A DNA stretch of 64,000 nucleotides from Phycisphaerales bacterium (lineage in GTDB: Bacteria > Planctomycetota > Phycisphaerae > Phycisphaerales > UBA1924): contig DASPKU010000004.1 in assembly GCA_035627955.1 (NCBI GenBank), positions 1 to 64,000 of the forward strand. The letters are read 5' to 3'. Positions 8,546 to 18,563 of the stretch are shown here, in pieces. The first letter of the stretch is position 1. Every line of letters begins with the position of its first letter. The notes under the pieces are model-generated. The model did not search any database. It saw only the letters and a program-made list of their open reading frames with translations, and was not told where the DNA came from. Made by a program: the position numbers and the translations under genes.

Positions 8546-9700
8546 ATGCCCATCACACTCTCCGCCATCGCGATCGCCACCCTGCTCTCCGCCACCACCC
8601 CGACCGAGCCGCGCAGCTTTACCGTGCACGAGTGGGGCACGTTCACCAGCTTCTCCGGGCCCGTCGCCCAGAACGTCCCGCACAACCTCCGCATCGCCGA
8701 CGACCTGCCGCCCTTCGTGCAGGCCCGCTTCGTCGGCGACCGCTGGTTCCCCGCCGACACCCCTGACTTCATCAAGAACGCCCTCCGCTGCACCCACCGC
8801 ATGGAGACGCCGGTCATCTACTTCCACTCCAAGTCGCCCCTCGAACTCTCCGTGCAAGTGAACATGCCCAAGGGCCTGATCACCGAGGTCTACCCGCCCG
8901 TCTCCGCCAGCACCCCCGCCAAGCTCGAGTCCCCCACCATCCCCGCCGAGGGCTCCTCCATCCGCTGGGAACGCGTCAAGGTCGTCCCCGAGGCCTGCTG
9001 CGACTCCCTTTCCCTCCCCGACGCCGGCGCCTCCCACTACGCCCACGCCCGCAAGACCAAGGGCGACACCGTGCACGTCACCCACGACGGCAAGGAGCAC
9101 GCCGAACGCTTCCTCTTCTACCGCGGCGTCGGCAACCTCGACCTCGGCCTCACCGCCGCCCCCCTCGGCGCCGACCAGTTCAAGCTCACCACGCCCAACG
9201 CCAAGCCCATCACCCACGCCTTCACGCTCGAGCGCCTCAATGGCAAGCTCCGCTTCTCCGAGCACCGTGCCGTCAGCAACAGTTCCGTCCTCACCCTCGG
9301 CAACGACAACACCACCGACTCGCAGCTCGAGTCCGCCATGACCTCCGCCCTCACCAGCGCCGGCCTCCTCCCCGACGAGGCCGCGGCCATGGTCTCCACC
9401 TGGAAGCACCACTGGTTCGGTGAAGAAGGCACCCGCGTTCTCGTCCTCCTGCCCCAGCAAGTGATCGACCAGCACCTCCCCCTCACCATCTCCCCCACGC
9501 CGGACAAGGTCACGCGCGTCTTCGTCTCCCGCCTCGAGGTCCTCACCCCAGAGCGTCTCTCCACCATCCGCGACCTCCTCCGCAACGCCGAGCAGACCGA
9601 CTTCGACAAGCTCCGCCTCGAGAACGAGCTCAAGAAGCTCGGCCGCTTCCGCGACGCCGCGGCCCAGATGGCCCGCGACGCCCTCGACGACGGCTGCTGA
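8546..9700 (+). CDS. Exported protein of the 'HEWGTFT' type
   Basis: The 384-residue product has an N-terminal signal segment followed at once by 'FTVHEWGTFTS', a motif I associate with exported planctomycete proteins of unknown function. A CC pair (in 'PEACCDS') and a mostly beta-type body follow. The C-terminus is helical and charged (residues about 340-380). Translation should be strong, since AAAGGAGG lies just upstream of ATG 8546. It sits between a terminator and the ECF sigma gene, which begins only 37 nt after its stop. No catalytic motif is evident. Confidence 0.75.
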   Translation: MPITLSAIAIATLLSATTPTEPRSFTVHEWGTFTSFSGPVAQNVPHNLRIADDLPPFVQARFVGDRWFPADTPDFIKNALRCTHRMETPVIYFHSKSPLELSVQVNMPKGLITEVYPPVSASTPAKLESPTIPAEGSSIRWERVKVVPEACCDSLSLPDAGASHYAHARKTKGDTVHVTHDGKEHAERFLFYRGVGNLDLGLTAAPLGADQFKLTTPNAKPITHAFTLERLNGKLRFSEHRAVSNSSVLTLGNDNTTDSQLESAMTSALTSAGLLPDEAAAMVSTWKHHWFGEEGTRVLVLLPQQVIDQHLPLTISPTPDKVTRVFVSRLEVLTPERLSTIRDLLRNAEQTDFDKLRLENELKKLGRFRDAAAQMARDALDDGC

Positions 9701-9737
9701 GCCCCGCCTGTAGGATGCACGCTCAAGGAGCACCCCA

Positions 9738-10337
9738 CTGCTGCGGCTGACCTCGGACACCCCACTCGCACCCGAGCCCGGCGACGACCTCGTCGCCGCG
9801 GCCGCGCGCGGGGACCGCGCCGCCTGGTCCGACCTCTACCGCTGGTACGCCCCCATCATCCACTCGCTCCTACTCATGACCGTCGCGCGGCGTGAGGCCG
9901 ACGAGCTCACCCAGGAAGTCTTCCTCAAAGCCCTCCCGCGCCTCAAGGACCTCCGCGACACCCGCGCCCTGGGCGCCTGGCTCTGCCAGATGGCCCGCAA
10001 CGAGGCCAACACCTGGGGCCGCAAGCAGAAGACCGCCCAGGCACACAACAAGTCCGTTGCTGTGAAACTGGCCGACGCCGCACCCTCGAACACACCGCAT
10101 GCCACGCCCGACCCGAAGCTGGACCCAGACCACGTGCTCCACCATCTGCGACAGCTCCCCGACGCGTACCGCGAGACGCTCGCGCTGCGGCTCATCGCCG
10201 GCCTCACCGGCCCGCAGATCGCCGCCGCCACCGGCATGACCCACGCTTCCGTCCGCGTCAACCTCTGCCGCGGCATGTCGATGCTCCGCGCCGCGCTCGG
10301 CCTCGCCGCCGAAGCCGCCAAGGAGGGCACGCCGTGA
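9738..10337 (+). CDS. ECF RNA polymerase sigma factor, apparent CTG start
   Basis: The product directs RNA polymerase to a specific promoter set. From ATG 9876 it would be only 153 residues and would lack most of region 2. The frame is open upstream and encodes 'DDLVAAAARGDRAAWSDLY', the typical region 2.1 start, but no ATG, GTG or TTG occurs in that stretch. A CTG at 9738 sits 7 nt after AAGGAG (9725-9730) and gives a normal 199-residue ECF sigma. Region 2 continues through 'ADELTQEVFLKA'. Region 4 contains 'LPDAYRETLALRLIAGLTG' and 'IAAATGMTHASVRVNLCRG'. Its stop overlaps the GTG of the FecR-like gene. Confidence 0.85.
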   Translation: MLRLTSDTPLAPEPGDDLVAAAARGDRAAWSDLYRWYAPIIHSLLLMTVARREADELTQEVFLKALPRLKDLRDTRALGAWLCQMARNEANTWGRKQKTAQAHNKSVAVKLADAAPSNTPHATPDPKLDPDHVLHHLRQLPDAYRETLALRLIAGLTGPQIAAATGMTHASVRVNLCRGMSMLRAALGLAAEAAKEGTP

Positions 10338-11362
10338 GCGACGAACGCCGCGACAACTCGCCCCTGCTGCCCGACGAGCAGTACCTCTGGGACGGCACCG
10401 GCACGCCCGACCCCACGACCGCGCGCGTCGAAGAGTCCCTCGCCTCCCTCCGCTACCGGGGCGAGCTCCGCGCACCCTCGCGTGCGTGGTCCGCCCGCTC
10501 GCTCCGCCCGCTCCTCGTCGCCGCGGCAGTGCTCCTCGTCAGCTTCACCAGCTACGTCCTGGTCACCACCCACCCCAAGAAGCTCCCGCCACCCGCGCCC
10601 ACCACCACCTGGGCGATCGCCTCGACGACCGGCAACGTGCAGGTGGGCGAGCCGCGCCCGCTCAAGTCCACCGCCACGCTCCGCGCGATCACCGTCGGCG
10701 AAGGCGGGCGCGTCTCCCTTACCGCCGGCCCCAGCTCCAGCGTGCAGGTCGAGGGCAACGCCACGCTCGAGATCGGCGAGGGCCCGGACCAGTTCCCCTG
10801 GCTCACCCTCACCCGCGGCAACATCATGGCCCAGGTCGGCTCCGCCGATCAGCCGCTCATGGTCGGCGTCCACGCCAACCCGATCACCCTTAAGCCCGGC
10901 ACCGCAGCCTCGATCACCACCACCCCCGACGCCACGCAGATCATCTGCAAGGTCGGCGAAGCCCACATCCAGTGGCCAAAGCGCGAGACCCGCGTGCTCG
11001 GCCCCGCCACCTGCGAGATCGACGCCCGCTCGGGCCCCTCGCTGCCGCTCAGCGTCCTCGCCTCCAAGGAAGCCTGCGGCGCCGTCGAAGCCCTCGACGA
11101 CGGCGTCCGCTTCATGATCAAGGACCCCAAGTACGGCGAGGACATGCTGCTCAAGTACCTCGACCAGAGCAAGCCCGCCGACGCCCCCACGCTGTGGAAC
11201 CTCCTCCACCGCGTCCCGCCCGACTACCGGCGCGAGGTCCGCAACGCCCTCGCCCGCCACATCGGCCCCACCAAGGTCGACCCCGACCTCATCCTCAAGC
11301 TCGACCCCGCGGCCATGGACGCCTGGTGGCACGCCGCGGTGGACGCATCGACGCGGAACTGA
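10334..11362 (+). CDS. FecR-like transmembrane anti-sigma/sensor protein
   Basis: The GTG start overlaps the sigma-factor stop by 4 nt, indicating translational coupling and a sigma/anti-sigma pair. The 342-residue product has a short cytoplasmic N-terminus, one transmembrane helix at about residues 58-77 and an extracytoplasmic FecR-like beta domain ('ITVGEGGRVSLTAG', 'LTLTRGNIMAQVG', 'TLKPGTAASI'). A helical C-terminal segment follows. By analogy it would hold the sigma factor until an outside signal releases it. No canonical zinc-binding anti-sigma motif was seen. Confidence 0.75.
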   Translation: MSDERRDNSPLLPDEQYLWDGTGTPDPTTARVEESLASLRYRGELRAPSRAWSARSLRPLLVAAAVLLVSFTSYVLVTTHPKKLPPPAPTTTWAIASTTGNVQVGEPRPLKSTATLRAITVGEGGRVSLTAGPSSSVQVEGNATLEIGEGPDQFPWLTLTRGNIMAQVGSADQPLMVGVHANPITLKPGTAASITTTPDATQIICKVGEAHIQWPKRETRVLGPATCEIDARSGPSLPLSVLASKEACGAVEALDDGVRFMIKDPKYGEDMLLKYLDQSKPADAPTLWNLLHRVPPDYRREVRNALARHIGPTKVDPDLILKLDPAAMDAWWHAAVDASTRN

Positions 11363-11420
11363 GCGAACATCGATAACACCCGCGAGCGCTCGCGCGTCCA
11401 GCATGCAAAGGAGTACCCGC

Positions 11421-12572
11421 ATGCTGACCTCACTGGTCGCTCTCGCTCTTGTCGCCGCAAACCACACCAGCAAGCCGCAGTTCGTCGAAGCGCCTGGGTC
11501 GCCGTTCCCTGTCGGGCCGCAGGCGGGCCGGCTGGTCAGCGCCGACGTGAACGGTGACACCTTCAAGGACATCGTGCTCGCGTGCGGGGCGTGCTGCGGG
11601 CAGAAGCACGACGCGAACGCCGGGCACGTGGCCGTGCTGCTCAATAACGGGAAGGGCTCGTTCAGCGCCGCGGGCCACAACGTCAAGGTCGGGCCCACCG
11701 CTCTTCGCGTGGCCGTCGCCGACCTGAACGGCGACAGGCACGCCGACATTGCGTGCATCGAGCACGACACGTACAACGTCCACCTCCTGTGGGGCGACGG
11801 CAAGGGCGCGTTCACGAAGTCCGACGTCACCGTCAAGTCGCGCGACGGCACGCGCCCCCACTCGCACGACATCGTCGCGGCCGACCTCAACGCCGACGGG
11901 CGCGCCGACCTCGCTGTGACCAATGCCAATGACAACACCATCTCCGTGCTCCTGAGCAACGGCGGCGGCGCGTTCTCGCCCGCAAAGGGCTCGCCCTTTG
12001 CGGCGGGGCGCCATCCTTATGAGGGCCTCACGGCCGCGGACTTCAACGCCGACGGCAGGCCCGACCTCGCGGTGACCAACCTCCAGGGCAACGCGGTGGC
12101 CGTGCTGCACAACGACGGGCACGGCGCGTTCACCATGGCCCGCGGCTTCCCCATCACTCTCGGCGAGCGCCCCGGGTACGTCTGCGCCGGCGACCTCAAC
12201 GCCGACGGGCGCGCCGACCTGCTCGTCTCGCACGATGACGTCGGCATGATCGACGTCCTCCTCGCCCAGCCCGACGGCACGCACAAGCCCGCCAAAAACT
12301 CACCGCTCACGCTTGACGTGCCCGTGTGGGGCATCGACATCGCGGACATGGACGCCGACGGCACCAACGACGCCGTACTCGCCGGCCTCCGCGGCCACAT
12401 CCTCATCCTCCGCGGGAACGGCCATGGCCAGCTCGGCCCCGAGCGCGTTGAGCTGAAGGCAGGCAAGGCCCCCTGCTACGCCATCGCCGCGGACTTCAAC
12501 AACGACGGGAAGATGGACGTGGCGTCGAGCAACTACAAGAGCGGGGATGTGACGGTGTGGCTGGGGAAGTGA
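11421..12572 (+). CDS. Secreted FG-GAP/VCBS-repeat beta-propeller protein
   Basis: ATG 11421 is chosen over 11403 because AAAGGAG (11407-11413) is correctly spaced. After a signal peptide the 383 residues form about seven blades, each with a calcium-loop motif such as DLNADGRADL, DFNADGRPDL or DMDADGTNDA. This is the FG-GAP/VCBS pattern of integrin-like propellers, which usually bind calcium and mediate surface binding. The gene is 58 nt downstream of the anti-sigma gene and may be a target or partner of that pair. No catalytic domain is present. Confidence 0.88.
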   Translation: MLTSLVALALVAANHTSKPQFVEAPGSPFPVGPQAGRLVSADVNGDTFKDIVLACGACCGQKHDANAGHVAVLLNNGKGSFSAAGHNVKVGPTALRVAVADLNGDRHADIACIEHDTYNVHLLWGDGKGAFTKSDVTVKSRDGTRPHSHDIVAADLNADGRADLAVTNANDNTISVLLSNGGGAFSPAKGSPFAAGRHPYEGLTAADFNADGRPDLAVTNLQGNAVAVLHNDGHGAFTMARGFPITLGERPGYVCAGDLNADGRADLLVSHDDVGMIDVLLAQPDGTHKPAKNSPLTLDVPVWGIDIADMDADGTNDAVLAGLRGHILILRGNGHGQLGPERVELKAGKAPCYAIAADFNNDGKMDVASSNYKSGDVTVWLGK

Positions 12573-12643
12573 ACAACCCCGCGCTTTGGCGCGGTCGCCT
12601 TGCTATTGAGATTGGGTCGGCCGTCCCGTTGGGGTGATGAGAA

Positions 12644-13321
12644 CTAGGGCGCGGGGAGGCCTGCGGTGGCGAGGAGGTGGGAGGCGGAGTGCTTGCGCTT
12701 GGTGCGCGCGAGGGGGAGGTCTTGGCTGTAGAAGGGTGGGGAGAGTGGGATTGAGATTGGGGGTGTAGACGGGAGGGCCGGTATGTCGGCGCGGTCGGCG
12801 AGGTCTGCTTGGCGGGGTGTCGCGGGAGCGGAGGTCTTCGCGGGTGCGGGCTGCAATGTGAGCGGTAGCGGGGCCAGCTCGCGAGGAGGAGTCGACGCGG
12901 GCTGTGGGTCGCGCGCCAAACGTTCTTCGCCACGGCGACTCTGCGACTCGGCCGTGGTCACCTCTCGGGAGGGCGTGCGGGGGCGGAAGGCGCGTCCGCT
13001 GAGGATTGCGGTGGCGCCGCGGAGGATGGCGGTGAGGATGCGGCGTTTTTCGATTGGGTTGTCGGTGGTGGCGGCGAGTTTTTCGAGGTCGTCGAGGTTG
13101 CGGGTGACGCGGGAGAGTTCGCGGTGCTCGCGGGCGATTTGTGCGAAGTGGTTGTGGGCCTCGAGCCAGGCGTGGACCGCTTCGGAGTGGGCCCACCTTG
13201 TGAGTTCATCGAGGGGCGTGCGGGTGCGGGCAGCGACTGCCGGAAGGTCGGCGTTGAGCTCCAGGAGCGCGGTCAGTAGGTGCCGCTGCGGGAGGTCTGG
13301 GAGTGGGGACGGCGCGACCAT
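12644..13321 (-). CDS. Hypothetical protein with N-terminal HTH-like helices
   Basis: The 225-residue product is of unknown function. Residues 10-100 look helical: 'DLPAVAARTRTPLDELTRWA' resembles a helix-turn-helix, and 'NPIEKRRILTAILR' follows. This arrangement recalls small-terminase-like or resolvase-like DNA-binding domains, but similarity is too weak to name. The C-terminal half is Pro/Ala/Ser rich and probably disordered. No good Shine-Dalgarno site precedes ATG 13321. It converges on the VCBS gene, and a dense repeat tract lies upstream. Confidence 0.6.
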   Translation of the reverse strand: MVAPSPLPDLPQRHLLTALLELNADLPAVAARTRTPLDELTRWAHSEAVHAWLEAHNHFAQIAREHRELSRVTRNLDDLEKLAATTDNPIEKRRILTAILRGATAILSGRAFRPRTPSREVTTAESQSRRGEERLARDPQPASTPPRELAPLPLTLQPAPAKTSAPATPRQADLADRADIPALPSTPPISIPLSPPFYSQDLPLARTKRKHSASHLLATAGLPAP

Positions 13322-13413
13322 GACGAGGGGAGAATACGGGATTTGGTTGGGGTGTCAAGGGGTGTGTTTGGGATTTGCAAGGTCGTGGATGTAAGGGGTT
13401 GTGGTGGAGGGGA

Positions 13414-13453
13414 ATAGGAGGTCATAGGAGATCAGAGGACGGCATAGGAGGCG
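13414..13453. repeat. 10-nt tandem repeat tract
   Basis: Four 10-nt units follow one another: ATAGGAGGTC, ATAGGAGATC, AGAGGACGGC and ATAGGAGGCG. The ATAGGA core is shared with four other intergenic tracts in the window. Confidence 0.75.
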
Positions 13454-13527
13454 TCGGGACTGGTTGATGTCGCGGAGATTGCGGCGGGAGACCCTCGCTT
13501 GCGCGGCGGGCTCGTGAGGCCCCATGC

Positions 13528-14115
13528 TCAGTGCGTCGCATGGCTCGCTAGCAACTCCTCGTCGCTCACGTGCGATGACCGAGTCACCGCGCCCGAAGTG
13601 AAGACGACTTGGGCGTGGAGCGAGCGCCAGAGCGCGACCACTTCGTGGCGGTCGAGCGGGTGGCCGTACTCAGAGAACGGCCCCTCGTAGACATGGGTCC
13701 ACCTACGGCCGTCGTGTCGGTGAACCCAGATGTAGTCGGGGTCGCCCAGGCGCTCAAGCACCTCCGAAGCCTTTGAGCCCCTGGGGGCGAGACGCTGAAC
13801 GGCGATCATCCGCTCAACCCACTCACGGCGGTTGGGGTCCAGTGGTTCGATGGCACGGAGGGTGTCTTCTCTGAAGCCGACGCGGTAGCCTCGGGAGAGG
13901 TAGTACAGGGACGCTGTTCTGACGGGGCCGCCGATGATGCCGAAGGGGTCGACGCCCTCGTGCACGAGGTCGGGTGGCCCGAGCTCCTTCTGTACAGCGG
14001 CCTGGTTGGCGGACCTCCGGAAGGTGTGGCCGTCGGGCGTGGTGTGGCGCAGGGCGCACGCGGTGAGCAGGAACAGGGCCGGAGCAAGAAGGAGTAATAC
14101 AGCGGCACGGGTCAT
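13528..14115 (-). CDS. Lipoprotein of unknown function
   Basis: The 195-residue product starts with a lipoprotein signal (lipobox FLLTAC, Cys about 20). The mature part has 'QKELGPPDLVHEG' and 'EVLERLGDPDYIW' segments. Both look like the SmpA/OmlA-type lipoprotein fold (a turn before 'GxPD'), which appears twice, but I am not sure of this. Its ATG overlaps the stop of the upstream gene as ATGA, so the two are translationally coupled. It is the last gene of a three-gene lipoprotein operon. Confidence 0.72.
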   Translation of the reverse strand: MTRAAVLLLLAPALFLLTACALRHTTPDGHTFRRSANQAAVQKELGPPDLVHEGVDPFGIIGGPVRTASLYYLSRGYRVGFREDTLRAIEPLDPNRREWVERMIAVQRLAPRGSKASEVLERLGDPDYIWVHRHDGRRWTHVYEGPFSEYGHPLDRHEVVALWRSLHAQVVFTSGAVTRSSHVSDEELLASHATH

Positions 14116-14714
14116 CGGTGGGCCTCCGCGCTTTGGTAGGGCGCGATCGTGAACGTCACCGGGTCGGTATCGGGCTCCACGGTGTGCTCGCCGACGCGCC
14201 ACGGCCGGACCGTCACACACTGCCCCACCTCAAGCGGCCGCGCCGTTCTATAGACGAGCGGGAACACCGTGTAGATGCGGGCCGGCGTGCTCGTCTCAAG
14301 TGTCTTGGGCAGGAACCCGTCGCGGCTGTACTTCGACGGCGAGGAGATATCGATCGGCAGCACCTCGACGCGCGCCCCGTCGCACATCTCGAGCGTCAGC
14401 CCCTTGCCCGCCATGGCTCCCCACAGTTCGCCGTTGTAGATGTACCTCGCGACGCGGGCTTGCGAACTCACTGTGTCCCACCTGCGACTCACGTAGAGGG
14501 TGTCGACAATCAGCAGGTTCGGCTCCAGCAGCCGCACGCCGACCGGCTTCAGCACCCCGCGGGAGTTACCCGGGAGCGGCGCCCTCGCCCACGCTTCCGG
14601 TACCGTCGCTGGGTCTATCGCGTCGGGGATGTAGGGGTGACCGTAGAGCGTCGTCCCGCCACAGCCAGCGAGTGTGACACAAACCGCGGACAGCATGGCG
14701 ACTAGCAATCTCAT
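14112..14714 (-). CDS. Lipoprotein of unknown function
   Basis: The product has 200 residues and a lipobox of VTLAGC. The mature domain appears beta-rich; no named family was recognised. GGGGGAGG lies about 8 nt before ATG 14714. The gene sits between the ankyrin lipoprotein and the next lipoprotein. The frameshifted reading frame of the ankyrin gene runs about 150 nt into it, an overlap that is unlikely to be original. Confidence 0.72.
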   Translation of the reverse strand: MRLLVAMLSAVCVTLAGCGGTTLYGHPYIPDAIDPATVPEAWARAPLPGNSRGVLKPVGVRLLEPNLLIVDTLYVSRRWDTVSSQARVARYIYNGELWGAMAGKGLTLEMCDGARVEVLPIDISSPSKYSRDGFLPKTLETSTPARIYTVFPLVYRTARPLEVGQCVTVRPWRVGEHTVEPDTDPVTFTIAPYQSAEAHR

Positions 14715-15507
14715 GAATGCTTCCTCCCCCAGGTTTCTCGTCGCGCTTATTGCCGCGACTCCGCCTTGCCCTTCTCAATGGCCTCGACCAGCACCTGCTA
14801 GATGTCGCCACGGTTGAAAGCGCGCGCGTGCTTGAGCGGCGTGGACGTGGACGCCACCCCGGGGCGAGGCTGGCCGGATTCTCTTCGCCCGCGGGGTCGG
14901 CTCCCGCGGCAATGAGAAGCCTCGCAACCGTCGGTCCTCGTTTGGTCTCATGCCACCAGAAACACATCAGCGGCGTCTCGCCATCCTTCGCGCGTGCATT
15001 TGGATCTGCGCCGCGTTCCAGCAACAACTTCACCACGCCAGGGTTCTCGTAGTACACGGCCCAGTGGAGCGCGGTGGCGCCGTCGAAGGGCGACCCGGGA
15101 ACGGGGGCGTTGGGGTCTAGGCCGCCATCCAGCAACGCGCGGATCATCGGTTCCCCGTGAGACACAGCGTGCGGAATGACGAACGGCTTCACCTCGGCCC
15201 CGGCCTTCATCAACGCGCGCGCGGCGACAACCTTGCCGTTCTGGATCGCTAGCGTCAATGGCGCCACCGGTGCAACGGGCTTTCGTCCCGTGTAGTCACG
15301 CCGCGGAATCTGCGCCTCCTCGTTTGGGTCGGCTCCCATCGCGAGCGCCGCCTCGACGGCGCGGACATCCCCGCGATGCGCCGCACGGTGCAGCGCCCCA
15401 GCATCGCCCCAGCCAGCGCTGTAAGGGCCGCTGCATGCGGTGAGGGCGAGCAGCAACGTGGCGAGGACGACGAGGCGAACGGTGCTGCACCGGAACGGGT
15501 GGGACAT
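14566..15507 (-). CDS. Ankyrin-repeat lipoprotein with frameshifted 3' end
   Basis: The signal ends in the lipobox ALTAC (Cys about 25), followed by ankyrin repeats such as 'ALHRAAHRGDVRAVEAAL', 'TALHWAVYYENPGVVKLLL' and 'TPLMCFWW'. After 'ASLAPG' (near 14860) the frame changes character and runs with arginine-rich sequence into the next gene. A one-base shift at the CCCCGGGG run (14857-14864) restores an ankyrin end, 'TPLKHARAFNRGDI'. That frame then meets TAG (14798-14800), continues 'QVLVEAIEKGK' and reaches TAA at 14747. The 3' end therefore looks mutated or mis-sequenced. Ankyrin repeats bind proteins; the partner is unknown. Confidence 0.7.
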   Translation of the reverse strand: MSHPFRCSTVRLVVLATLLLALTACSGPYSAGWGDAGALHRAAHRGDVRAVEAALAMGADPNEEAQIPRRDYTGRKPVAPVAPLTLAIQNGKVVAARALMKAGAEVKPFVIPHAVSHGEPMIRALLDGGLDPNAPVPGSPFDGATALHWAVYYENPGVVKLLLERGADPNARAKDGETPLMCFWWHETKRGPTVARLLIAAGADPAGEENPASLAPGWRPRPRRSSTRALSTVATSSRCWSRPLRRARRSRGNKRDEKPGGGSIHEIASRHAVRGLCHTRWLWRDDALRSPLHPRRDRPSDGTGSVGEGAAPG

Positions 15508-15513
15508 CGGGTT

Positions 15514-15519
15514 AGCCTA
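15514..15519 (-). promoter_or_regulatory. Candidate -10 box for leaderless ankyrin lipoprotein operon
   Basis: On the minus strand TAGGCT lies 6 nt before ATG 15507, and TCGACA lies 17 nt further upstream as a possible -35 box. No Shine-Dalgarno sequence is present. Confidence 0.45.
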
Positions 15520-15530
15520 GTGAACACTAA

Positions 15531-17192
<1,662 letters not shown>

Positions 17193-17227
17193 TCCGATTC
17201 GCGGGGGTTTCGAATCGTCAACCACCA

Positions 17228-17260
17228 CGGGCCGCGCTCCACAGGCGCGGCCCGTTTCCA
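17228..17260 (+). terminator. Terminator after atpD
   Basis: CGGGCCGCGC pairs perfectly with GCGCGGCCCG around a 7-nt loop and is followed by a T-rich stretch. It isolates atpD as a single-gene transcript. Confidence 0.85.
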
Positions 17261-17276
17261 TTTCCCAGGACATCCC

Positions 17277-17306
17277 TTGACAGACTAGTATGCACTAACA
17301 TACACT
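17277..17306 (+). promoter_or_regulatory. Sigma70-type promoter of leaderless operon
   Basis: A consensus -35 TTGACA (17277-17282) is separated by 18 nt from TACACT (17301-17306). The ATG follows 7 nt later, so the transcript should begin at or beside the start codon. TATG-N6-CATA inside the spacer is a small inverted repeat that could bind a regulator. Confidence 0.75.
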
Positions 17307-17313
17307 CCGCCAC

Positions 17314-18072
17314 ATGTTCGTCTTCATCACCGTCCTCGCGTTCGCCGTCGTGATGATCCTGGTCGAGGCGCTCCGCCCGGCCCGCAACTGGCCGAGGGTG
17401 AAGGGGTGGTGGCCACGGGCGATCTTCGTGAACCTGGTGCAGGTGGGGTTCGTGTTCATCGCGGGGCTGCTGTGGGACCGGTGGTTCAAGCAGTGGCAGC
17501 CGTGGTCGGCCGAGCCGCTGGGGCGCGTGGGGGGCGCGCTGCTGGGCTACTTCGTGATCACGTTCGTGTACTACTGGTGGCACCGGTGGCGGCACGAGGT
17601 GCCGCTGCTGTGGCGCTGGGTGCACCAGCTGCACCACAGCCCGCAGCGGATCGAGGTGATCACCAGCTTCTACAAGCACCCGATCGAGCTGTTCATCAAC
17701 GGCGTGCTCTCGAGCACGATCACATACCTGGTGTGCGGACTGAACGCCGAGCAGGCCGCGGGGGCGGTGCTGCTGACAGGGCTCGCGGAGCTGTTCTACC
17801 ACTGGAACGTGCGGACGCCCTACTGGCTGGGATACATCATCCAGCGGCCCGAGAGCCACTGCGTGCACCACCGGGAGGGCATCCACCACTACAACTTCTC
17901 CGACCTGCCGCTGTGGGACATGCTGTTCGGCACATTCCACAACCCGCGCGACGTGGACTTCCGCTGCGGGTTCGGCGAGCAGGAGCAGCGGCTGGGTGAC
18001 ATGCTGCTGGGCGTGGACGTGACCAGCGTGGGCGCGACGCAGCCGGTGCCGATGGAGGGGAGCAAGCCGTGA
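17314..18072 (+). CDS. Sterol desaturase/fatty acid hydroxylase family membrane protein
   Basis: The 252-residue integral membrane protein has the histidine clusters of the di-iron hydroxylase family: HRWRH at 90-94, HQLHH at 104-108 and a later 'HCVHHREGIHHYN'. Such enzymes hydroxylate or desaturate lipids using O2. Two to four hydrophobic helices surround the clusters. No ribosome-binding site precedes the ATG, but a consensus promoter ends 7 nt before it. Its stop overlaps the GTG of the next gene, and the operon continues with a HTTM-DCC protein, which suggests a membrane redox or lipid modification role. Confidence 0.88.
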   Translation: MFVFITVLAFAVVMILVEALRPARNWPRVKGWWPRAIFVNLVQVGFVFIAGLLWDRWFKQWQPWSAEPLGRVGGALLGYFVITFVYYWWHRWRHEVPLLWRWVHQLHHSPQRIEVITSFYKHPIELFINGVLSSTITYLVCGLNAEQAAGAVLLTGLAELFYHWNVRTPYWLGYIIQRPESHCVHHREGIHHYNFSDLPLWDMLFGTFHNPRDVDFRCGFGEQEQRLGDMLLGVDVTSVGATQPVPMEGSKP

Positions 18073-18563
18073 AGCGCGAGACCATCGCCGCGTGCGCTCT
18101 TGTGGGGCTGGGTGTCGCGCAGATGGCGGGCGACATCTTCCGTGTACCCGCGTTGAAGGGGGTGGCCGCGGCCACGGGCGCGTCGCCGGCGCCCAAGGTC
18201 TTCTCCGCGGCCAAGGGGCTGGAGACGTTCTCGACGCGATTCGCGCTGGAGTGGAACCGGGGCGACGGGACGCTGGTGACGGTGGAACTCACGCCGGAGA
18301 TCTACACGAACATGCGCGGGCCGTACAACCGGCGGAACGCGTACGGTGCGGTTCTGGCGTTCGCGCCGGTGATGACCACCGAGCCGGCGCTCGAGCCGAT
18401 GCTGTGGCCAATCCTGGAGTATGCGCTCGCGGGTGATGCCCCGCTGCTGAAGGAGCTTGGAATCGACGACACCGGGCGGGGCTCGCCCGTGCGCATCCGC
18501 TACACGCCGCTGCACCCGGAGCGAGTCGAGAGCCTTCCGCTGCTGCTGGAGGCTCCGCGATGA
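18069..18563 (+). CDS. Hypothetical exported or membrane-anchored protein
   Basis: The 164-residue product begins with a hydrophobic segment (about residues 5-22) that may be a signal anchor. The rest is soluble, with a beta-type 'TLVTVELTPEIYTNMRGPYN' region. No family was recognised. GTG 18069 overlaps the preceding stop by 4 nt and its own stop overlaps the next ATG by 4 nt, so it is translationally coupled in the middle of a three-gene operon. Confidence 0.7.
   Translation: MKRETIAACALVGLGVAQMAGDIFRVPALKGVAAATGASPAPKVFSAAKGLETFSTRFALEWNRGDGTLVTVELTPEIYTNMRGPYNRRNAYGAVLAFAPVMTTEPALEPMLWPILEYALAGDAPLLKELGIDDTGRGSPVRIRYTPLHPERVESLPLLLEAPR

Noticed and set aside
9836-11959. Open frame of 707 codons on the minus strand
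   Set aside because: It is antisense to the sigma, FecR-like and VCBS genes, whose families are clear, and its composition is that of a shadow frame.
12579-12594. CCGCGC-TTTG-GCGCGG hairpin after the VCBS gene
   Set aside because: Only 6 bp and no T-run; too weak to call a terminator.
12783-13394. Plus-strand frame of 203 codons opposite the HTH-like hypothetical
   Set aside because: Ser/Arg/Gly-rich composition without structure; the minus-strand reading gives amphipathic helices and a plausible domain.
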